Position numbers and translations under genes: made by a program. This document shows positions 21,769 to 26,450 of a stretch of 26,450 nt of DNA, piece by piece (the first letter of the stretch is position 1; each line of letters opens with the position of its first letter). The stretch is from assembly GCA_910576795.1 (NCBI GenBank), contig CAJTIX010000020.1, positions 1 through 26,450 on the forward strand, read 5' to 3'. Below the pieces are notes generated by a model, which was not told where the DNA came from, did not search any database, and worked only from the letters and a program-made list of their open reading frames with translations. Source of the stretch: an uncultured Bacilli bacterium (GTDB taxonomy: Bacteria > Bacillota_I > Bacilli_A > RF39 > UBA660).

Positions 21769-23514
21769 ATGAAGGGATACAGTGTAACGGTTCGCCATTT
21801 ATGTAAGACTGTTAAAAATAAAAAAAAATATAAGGAAATATTGCATGATACTAGTTTTGAAGTAAAATCAGGAGAATTTGTTGCGATTATTGGATGTTCT
21901 GGTGCAGGTAAAACGACTCTTATGAATTTAATGAGTGGTTATTCTAGTGTTACATCAGGACAAGTATTGATCAATAATGTTGATGTTACCAAAGAATATG
22001 ACCATATGAAAGGAAATGTTGCATATGTACCGCAACGGGAGATATTACATGATACATTAACATTGAAAGAAACATTACAGTATGCGATGCAACTTAGAAT
22101 TCCCAATATTACAAGAGAAGAAATACAAATAAAATTGACAGAACTTATTACAATGTTGGAGTTAGAAGGAAAAGAAGATACTCAAATTAAGAAGCTCTCT
22201 GGTGGCGAAAAAAGACGTGCTGCTATCGCTGTAGAACTGTTGAGTAATCCAAAACTCTTTTTATTGGATGAGCCTACAAGTGGATTAGATTCTAATATTG
22301 AAAAGAAGATCATGAAAAAATTAAGAGAATTATCCGATTCAGGTCAAACAATCATTATGACTGCACATACTGTTTCTAATTTATATATGTGCGATAAAGT
22401 AATTGTAATGGGGCAAAATGGTAGAATTTGTTATTGTGGTAGTTACGATGATATATTTGCTTATTTTGGAATAGATGATTTTATTGATATTTATGATGTG
22501 CTAAAGGAAGATACAGATCGATATTATGAAAAGTATTGTGAAACTGTAATGAAGGAAGAACCTGTAGCACAAGATAAATTCATAAAAAAAGAAACTGTAG
22601 GTATTTTTAAGCAAACAAGTATTTTAACCAAACGCTATCTCAATATTATTTGGAACAATAAACCATGGCTATTTTTATTATTGCTAGAAGCACCAGCATT
22701 TGGATTTTTAATTTGTTTAGTAGGACCTTCAGATGGGATGACAAGGTATAGAGATGCTTTGATGTGCTTAGAAGCATTTACGCTAGCTGCAACATGGTTA
22801 GGAACATTTAATTCTGCACAGGAAATTGTGAAAGAACGACATATTATTAAAAAAGAATATATGTCAGGAATGCACTTGTTTTCTTATTTATTATCTAAAC
22901 TATTGGTTATGATTCTTCTTTGTCTTTATCAAACGTTTGTAGTTGTTACAATGGTATGTTGTTATGTGAAACCTATGCCTTCTGATTCATTGTTGTTTTC
23001 TCCTTATATAGGTTATCTGATTACTTATTTTTTAGTCACTTTTGGAGCCTGTATGACGGGAATCTTTATTTCTTCAATTTCCCGGGACCGAGAAACAACC
23101 TTAGTCATTACGCCTCTTTATATGGGAACACAACTATTGTTTTCGGGTGGCTTTCTGGCATTTAACTGGATATCCGAAAAAATTTCCTTATTTGTCATAG
23201 GAAGATGGAGTATGGAAGGCCTTGGTGTTGTTACCAATATGGAAGCTATTGCACGTGGAAAGTATGTTTCTCTTAATTTAAATCAAATTGATTTGATGCA
23301 TTTGGGTGATTCATTTTGGACATATCTAAATGGATTCAAAGATGGTTTTTCTGAGTTATTTATGAATTATTATTTTTTGGATAATGCACAGACCTATTAT
23401 TCTTCTACGGTTGGGCATTTGTTATTTGTATGGGGAATATTACTATTTATGGCAATTTTTTTCATAGGTCTTAGCGTTTTGGTTATCAAGAAATCGATTT
23501 TAAGACAGGAATAA
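21769..23514 (+). CDS. ABCG-like ABC transporter, ATPase fused to membrane domain
   Basis: 581 residues. The N-terminal ATPase has Walker A GCSGAGKT (42-49), Q-loop Gln89, signature LSGGE (143-147), Walker B LFLLD with Glu168 in EPTSGLD, and His200. The C-terminal half (about 295-581) has around six hydrophobic segments of the ABC-2 type. The ATPase-then-membrane order is that of eukaryotic ABCG/White half-transporters, so it probably works as a homodimer exporter; the substrate is unknown. ATG 21769 (AGGAAG ten bases upstream) is preferred over GTG 21760. It follows truA by five bases, so it probably shares that transcript. It lies where rplM normally follows truA. Confidence 0.88.
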   Translation: MKGYSVTVRHLCKTVKNKKKYKEILHDTSFEVKSGEFVAIIGCSGAGKTTLMNLMSGYSSVTSGQVLINNVDVTKEYDHMKGNVAYVPQREILHDTLTLKETLQYAMQLRIPNITREEIQIKLTELITMLELEGKEDTQIKKLSGGEKRRAAIAVELLSNPKLFLLDEPTSGLDSNIEKKIMKKLRELSDSGQTIIMTAHTVSNLYMCDKVIVMGQNGRICYCGSYDDIFAYFGIDDFIDIYDVLKEDTDRYYEKYCETVMKEEPVAQDKFIKKETVGIFKQTSILTKRYLNIIWNNKPWLFLLLLEAPAFGFLICLVGPSDGMTRYRDALMCLEAFTLAATWLGTFNSAQEIVKERHIIKKEYMSGMHLFSYLLSKLLVMILLCLYQTFVVVTMVCCYVKPMPSDSLLFSPYIGYLITYFLVTFGACMTGIFISSISRDRETTLVITPLYMGTQLLFSGGFLAFNWISEKISLFVIGRWSMEGLGVVTNMEAIARGKYVSLNLNQIDLMHLGDSFWTYLNGFKDGFSELFMNYYFLDNAQTYYSSTVGHLLFVWGILLFMAIFFIGLSVLVIKKSILRQE

Positions 23515-23545
23515 AACAATTGAAATGATATTTAGAAATATAAAT

Positions 23546-23573
23546 TTGACAAGAAAAAAATATATGATATAAT
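23546..23573 (+). promoter_or_regulatory. Strong promoter before the lipoprotein gene
   Basis: A consensus TTGACA (23546-23551) and a consensus TATAAT (23568-23573) with a TGa extension are separated by 16 bp. Transcription would start near 23580, about 126 bases before the lipoprotein start. Confidence 0.85.
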
Positions 23574-23618
23574 ACTAAATATTCCATCGAAAAGAGGAAT
23601 AGAATCATAATATAGTTT

Positions 23619-23693
23619 ATGGATAGCAAAAAAACAATGTTTGCCATTTGTAAACGGGGGGGGGGAAATCCCCTTTTTTTATTGTTTGAATAA
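23619..23693 (+). CDS. Possible leader peptide, 24 residues, spanning the G10 tract
   Basis: The frame ATG 23619 to TAA 23691-23693 encodes 24 residues: MDSKKTMFAICKRGGGNPLF followed by LLFE. It runs through the G10 tract and the terminator-like hairpin, and its stop overlaps the AAGGAG ribosome binding site of the lipoprotein gene. No good ribosome binding site precedes its ATG (the nearest purine run, AGAGGAA, is about 19 bases away), so it may be a chance frame. Confidence 0.25.
   Translation: MDSKKTMFAICKRGGGNPLFLLFE
23656..23680 (+). terminator. Terminator-like hairpin within the lipoprotein leader
   Basis: The last four of ten G (23662-23665) pair with C4 (23670-23673) around AAAT, followed by T7 (23674-23680). 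Because it lies between a strong promoter and its gene, it would act as an attenuator, or it may end read-through from the ABC transporter gene. Confidence 0.55.
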
Positions 23694-23705
23694 GGAGTGA
23701 TTTAT

Positions 23706-24443
23706 ATGAAGAAAATAAAGGGTTTAAAGATGAGAATGACTGCTTTTGCACTAGCTGCAAGTAGTACAATGGTATTATGTGGCTGTGAGCATGAGATGGC
23801 ACCAGCGGAAGACTATGATATTGTTTCGATGAATAATGATGGAAGTTCTGAATTCTCAGGTCTGAGTCAAATTTTAGATGTACCTGGGTATGATTTTAAA
23901 TTGATAACGGAATATTCCTGTGATGATACTTCCGAAAGAGAATGGAGAATTACTTCAGACAAATTTTTATATTTAAAAGTATATACTGAAGGATTACCTG
24001 CAGGTACTGAAGTTTATATTGATAATGTGCATATAGATACTTCAATCAAATCAAAATATGCAGTTATGGATGGGATTATGCAAGATACAATGGATGATCA
24101 TGTTCACAGTTCACAGTTAATTGGATTTCCAATATCGGATGATGTAACATATTATGGTGTAAATGCAATAGAAGGTTGCAATCAACAATTTATGCAATTA
24201 ACAACATATGGATATAATGGTTACTATCATAGTACAGCAGAAGTAAAACGTTGGACAGAACAGCATTATTTAAATTTGGGTGTATATGCTAATAAAATCC
24301 AAATTGTATATGATTTATTGATTAAGGGTCCTAATGATAAGGATTTTGCAAATGTTAGTGTTAGCACTGATTTCATTGTACCAATAACTACAAATGAAGA
24401 TGTAAATGAGGTAGAACAAAGCGGTCCACAAAAGACAAAATAG
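23706..24443 (+). CDS. Uncharacterised lipoprotein
   Basis: 245 residues. A basic N terminus (MKKIKGLKMRM), a hydrophobic stretch and the lipobox LCGC with Cys27 predict a lipid-anchored protein on the outer face of the membrane. The mature part is acidic and Tyr-rich and looks beta-structured; it includes YDFKLITEYSCDD (one further Cys), a LKVYTEGLPAGTEVYIDNVHID stretch and IQIVYDLLIKGPNDKDF, which has the look of an extracellular beta-sandwich. I recall similar unannotated lipoproteins in Firmicutes but cannot name a family. The ATG at 23706 follows AAGGAG; GTG 23697 is inside that site. The neighbouring ABCG-like transporter may be functionally linked, but this gene has its own promoter. 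Confidence 0.75.
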   Translation: MKKIKGLKMRMTAFALAASSTMVLCGCEHEMAPAEDYDIVSMNNDGSSEFSGLSQILDVPGYDFKLITEYSCDDTSEREWRITSDKFLYLKVYTEGLPAGTEVYIDNVHIDTSIKSKYAVMDGIMQDTMDDHVHSSQLIGFPISDDVTYYGVNAIEGCNQQFMQLTTYGYNGYYHSTAEVKRWTEQHYLNLGVYANKIQIVYDLLIKGPNDKDFANVSVSTDFIVPITTNEDVNEVEQSGPQKTK

Positions 24444-24468
24444 AGAGACATCCGTCTTCTCTATTTTT
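24437..24468 (+). terminator. Strong terminator after the lipoprotein gene
   Basis: AAAATAGAGAGAC (24437-24449) pairs with GTC (24454-24456) and TCTCTATTTT (24458-24467), with one bulged T and an ATCC loop. The A-rich and T-rich ends mean it could work in both directions. Confidence 0.85.
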
Positions 24469-24497
24469 GTAGTTAAAAAGTATTTATGAAGATGGTT

Positions 24498-24540
24498 TAT
24501 AAAGCTATGTTTTTTGGATCATGATAACATAGTCTTTATA
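24498..24540. repeat. Imperfect inverted repeat upstream of the rplM promoter
   Basis: TATAAAG-CTATGTT (24498-24511) pairs with AACATAG-t-CTTTATA (24526-24540), 14 pairs with one extra T. The 14-base centre contains the palindrome ATCATGAT. No T run follows, so it is not a typical terminator. It ends about 46 bp before the rplM -35 box and could be an operator or a remnant. Confidence 0.4.
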
Positions 24541-24586
24541 TATTCTGTTAATTCTGTCAAAAATCAATGAAACTGACATATTTTCG

Positions 24587-24615
24587 TTGACTTTTCATAT
24601 AATTTTTAGTACAAT
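24587..24615 (+). promoter_or_regulatory. rplM-rpsI promoter
   Basis: TTGACT (24587-24592) and TACAAT (24610-24615) are separated by 17 bp. The spacer contains TTTCATATAAT, as in the S10 promoter at 1662-1690. Transcription would start near 24622. Confidence 0.8.
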
Positions 24616-24621
24616 CTTAAT

Positions 24622-24702
24622 TGGTACATTTTATATATCCCAAAGAAATAAGTATTGGGAACACTTATTTCAAAATATAATATAAAAGAAAGGGAAATAT
24701 TT
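24622..24702 (+). promoter_or_regulatory. rplM leader with hairpin and possible pseudoknot (L13-leader candidate)
   Basis: AAATAAGT (24646-24653) pairs perfectly with ACTTATTT (24663-24670). The nine-base loop contains TTGGGA (24655-24660), complementary to TCCCAA at 24638-24643 just upstream, so an H-type pseudoknot is possible. A leader RNA family upstream of rplM is known in Firmicutes (L13 leader); whether this matches its consensus was not checked. Confidence 0.55.
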
Positions 24703-25134
24703 ATGAAAAACACATATATGCAAAAAAAAGAAGACATCGTACGTAATTGGTATGTAATCAATGCGGAAGGTCAAAATCTTGGACGTGTTGCTACTAAAGT
24801 TGCACATATCTTAAGAGGTAAGCATAAGCCAACATTTACACCACATGTGGACTGTGGCGATTATGTAATTGTTGTAAATGCTTCAAAAGTCAATTTAACT
24901 GGAAATAAGTTAGATGACAAAATTTATTATAACCATAGTGGTTATACAGGTGGTCTTAGAGAAAGAACTGCACGTGAAATGAAAGAAAATTATCCAGTAG
25001 AAATGATTGAAAGAGCTGTAAAAGGTATGCTTCCAAAAGGAAGACTTGGACGTCAAATGTATAAAAAATTATTTGTGTATGAGGGTGCTGAACATCCACA
25101 TGCTGCTCAACAACCTGTTGAGTATACGAAATAG
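24703..25134 (+). CDS. rplM: Ribosomal protein L13
   Basis: 143 residues from the ATG at 24703, which has AAAGGGAA upstream; the longer frame from 24655 would start inside the leader loop and is rejected. NWYVINAEGQNLGRVATKVAHILRGKHKPTFTPHVDCGDYVIVVNA, and GMLPKGRLGRQMYKKLFVYEGAEHPHAAQQP, are diagnostic. L13 is an early 50S assembly protein. rpsI follows after 11 bp. Confidence 0.97.
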   Translation: MKNTYMQKKEDIVRNWYVINAEGQNLGRVATKVAHILRGKHKPTFTPHVDCGDYVIVVNASKVNLTGNKLDDKIYYNHSGYTGGLRERTAREMKENYPVEMIERAVKGMLPKGRLGRQMYKKLFVYEGAEHPHAAQQPVEYTK

Positions 25135-25145
25135 GAGGTTTTTAA

Positions 25146-25556
25146 ATGGCAAAAGTTTATATTGGAACTGGTAGAAGAAAATCATCTGTTGCACAAGTAA
25201 AGATGACACCAGGAAAAGGTAAAATTACTGTAAATGGTAGAGATGTTAGAGATTTCTTTCCATATGAAACCAATGTTATGGATTTAATGCAACCTCTTAC
25301 TATTACAAATAATGAAGAAACATTTGATATTGACGTTAAAGTATCTGGCGGTGGATTTACTGGACAAACAGGAGCTATTCGTTTAGGAATTACAAGAGCA
25401 TTATTAGAATATGATGCACCAAATGCAGAAAACGAAGGAAGTTATAGAAGTATTTTAAAAAGAGCTGGATTTGTTACAAGAGATGCAAGAAGCAAAGAAC
25501 GTAAAAAACCAGGTTTAAAAGCTGCACGTCGCGCTCCACAATTCTCAAAGAGATAA
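25146..25556 (+). CDS. rpsI: Ribosomal protein S9
   Basis: 136 residues. VYIGTGRRKSSVAQVKMTPGKGKITVNGRDVRDFFP, and the C-terminal KERKKPGLKAARRAPQFSKR, whose last residues reach the P-site tRNA anticodon loop, are diagnostic. AGGAGG precedes the ATG. It forms a two-gene operon with rplM. Confidence 0.98.
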   Translation: MAKVYIGTGRRKSSVAQVKMTPGKGKITVNGRDVRDFFPYETNVMDLMQPLTITNNEETFDIDVKVSGGGFTGQTGAIRLGITRALLEYDAPNAENEGSYRSILKRAGFVTRDARSKERKKPGLKAARRAPQFSKR

Positions 25557-25564
25557 TTCTATTC

Positions 25565-25589
25565 AAAAACCCAATGTATGGGTTTTTTT
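25565..25589 (+). terminator. Intrinsic terminator of rplM-rpsI
   Basis: AAAAACCCA (25565-25573) pairs with TGGGTTTTT (25579-25587) around ATGTA, with T continuing to 25589. Confidence 0.9.
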
Positions 25590-25640
25590 GTGATATCGAA
25601 ATTGAATAATATTATTGTCATGGACAGCGGTAGAAAAATT

Positions 25641-25670
25641 TAGTATCATATTGATATGGAAGTGATACTA
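25641..25670 (+). repeat. Inverted repeat over the DUF3800 ribosome binding site and start codon
   Basis: TAGTATCA (25641-25648) and TGATACTA (25663-25670) are perfect inverted copies, 14 bases apart. The ribosome binding site GGAAGTGAT overlaps the loop and 3' arm, and the first base of the ATG is the last base of the arm. It may be an operator or an RNA hairpin that hides the start. Confidence 0.6.
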
Positions 25671-26413
25671 TGAAGATATATGTATATTTAGATGAAAGTG
25701 GCTCCATTCATAAAAATAGTAACACAAAGTATTTCGCAGTTGGAGGATACTTTGTATTTGGTGAAGATCGAAATAAAGTTACATCCCGATATAAAAAGAT
25801 AAATAAAAATATGAAAGACAGTAGAAATATTGCTTTAGATAAGGAAATAAAGTCCTATGATATGACTGATCTAGAGAAAGTAAAAGTATTTAATAACATT
25901 CAAGACATTGATACTTTTTATGGATGTGTTAAAATTTTTGAAAAATCAGCAATGAAAAAAGAAATTATGGAATCTAATATATTTTTTAATTATGCCGTTA
26001 AATTGGTATTTCAAGATTGTATTATACCACTTTTGAATCTAGAACAGTTGAGTGAAAATATAGAGTTTATTGTAAGTGTCGATAATAGAAATATTAGAGT
26101 TGGTGATTTGAATAATCTAGAAACATATTTAAAAACAGAATTTTGTTTAGAAAATTTTGGATTTAAAATAACCTATTATGATTCTTCCACTAATTATGGA
26201 GTACAATTAGCAGACCTAGTTGTTAATACATTTTATAATTCATATAAAAATAGGAACATTGTCAAAAGAGTACTACCTGTCTTAAAAAGCAAAAATTTTA
26301 GAATTAGTTTGTTTCCTGGACATAAAATTAAAGGTAGAATTCAAAAAATTGAATATAATAGTAATGAAAATATTCTTAAATTTTCAAACGAAGTGCAACA
26401 AGTAGATATATAA
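25670..26413 (+). CDS. DUF3800 domain protein
   Basis: 247 residues. It starts MKIYVYLDESGS with the DESG motif (8-11), has VDNR near 137-140, and GVQLADLVVNTFY near 177-189, the set of acidic residues typical of DUF3800, a family thought to have an RNase H-like fold. The function is not established; members often occur in prophages and defence-rich regions. No signal peptide or membrane segment is seen. GGAAGTGAT lies before the ATG. It follows the rpsI terminator and is monocistronic as far as the window shows; no terminator is seen in the last 37 bases. Confidence 0.8.
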   Translation: MKIYVYLDESGSIHKNSNTKYFAVGGYFVFGEDRNKVTSRYKKINKNMKDSRNIALDKEIKSYDMTDLEKVKVFNNIQDIDTFYGCVKIFEKSAMKKEIMESNIFFNYAVKLVFQDCIIPLLNLEQLSENIEFIVSVDNRNIRVGDLNNLETYLKTEFCLENFGFKITYYDSSTNYGVQLADLVVNTFYNSYKNRNIVKRVLPVLKSKNFRISLFPGHKIKGRIQKIEYNSNENILKFSNEVQQVDI

Positions 26414-26450
26414 AATACACTTATTGCTAAGTTTAATGTTATTATATAAC

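Larger units (their letters stand above)
23580..23705 (+). promoter_or_regulatory. Lipoprotein gene leader with 5' hairpin, G10 tract and terminator-like hairpin
   Basis: The transcript would begin with a hairpin: TATTCC 23580-23585 with GGAATA 23596-23601. Then come a 24-codon reading frame (23619-23693), ten consecutive G at 23656-23665, and GGGG-AAAT-CCCC followed by seven T (23662-23680), which looks like an intrinsic terminator inside the leader. The G tract beyond the C4 partner can only make G-U pairs with the T run. The layout suggests premature termination control, possibly altered by slippage in the G tract. No known riboswitch class was recognised. Confidence 0.5.

Noticed and set aside
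23656..23665. G10 tract as an assembly or homopolymer error
   Set aside because: It cannot be excluded from sequence alone, but the C4 partner and T7 immediately after make a functional hairpin plausible, so it is reported as a finding with this caveat.

Overview
The window is low-GC Firmicutes DNA with standard stop codons: TGA ends secY, adk, map and truA, so this is not a Mycoplasma-type code. Strong GGAGG/GGTGAT ribosome binding sites, the Gram-positive order rplM-rpsI after an ECF transporter-truA block, and the absence of an rpmD (L30) gene together suggest a member of the Erysipelotrichia or a close relative. That placement is inferred from gene content and protein style only.

Layout. 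Positions 1-1512 hold accessory genes: the 3' end of an ORF6N/HDRF-type protein, a nucleotidyltransferase and an unrecognised 114-residue protein. Positions 1662-1823 hold the S10 promoter and a structured leader. Positions 1824-15931 are one uninterrupted S10-spc-alpha run on the + strand: rpsJ to rpsQ, rplN to rplO, secY-adk-map-infA-rpmJ, rpsM-rpsK-rpoA-rplQ. A strong intrinsic terminator overlaps the rplQ stop. An AAA_14/DUF4143 ATPase gene follows, lying between two near-identical 20-bp direct repeats. Next come a short-chain dehydrogenase gene overlapping an orphan type IV-pilin-like gene, then the overlapping ecfA1-ecfA2-ecfT-truA set and an ABCG-like fused ABC transporter. A lipoprotein gene with an unusual poly-G leader follows. 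The rplM-rpsI operon has its own promoter and a leader with a possible pseudoknot, and the window closes with a DUF3800 gene.

How it works together. The core makes ribosomal proteins, SecY, adenylate kinase, methionine aminopeptidase, IF-1 and the RNA polymerase alpha subunit in one transcript, and rplM-rpsI form a second r-protein unit. The two r-protein promoters are almost the same sequence, and both drive leaders with nested or pseudoknotted helices, which suggests coordinated autogenous control. The ECF module energises vitamin or metal uptake with S components encoded elsewhere. Accessory genes sit in the joints between the conserved blocks.

The items most worth a second look are: the lipoprotein leader (strong promoter, 24-codon ORF, G10 tract, terminator-like hairpin and a stop overlapping the next SD); the direct repeats flanking the ATPase gene; three TTTGAAAA boxes at exact 33-bp spacing; the S10 and L13 leaders; the acidic 55-residue tail on L3; and the asymmetric ATP sites predicted for EcfA1/EcfA2. 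I did not see a clearly new multi-gene system, CRISPR array, tRNA or insertion sequence.
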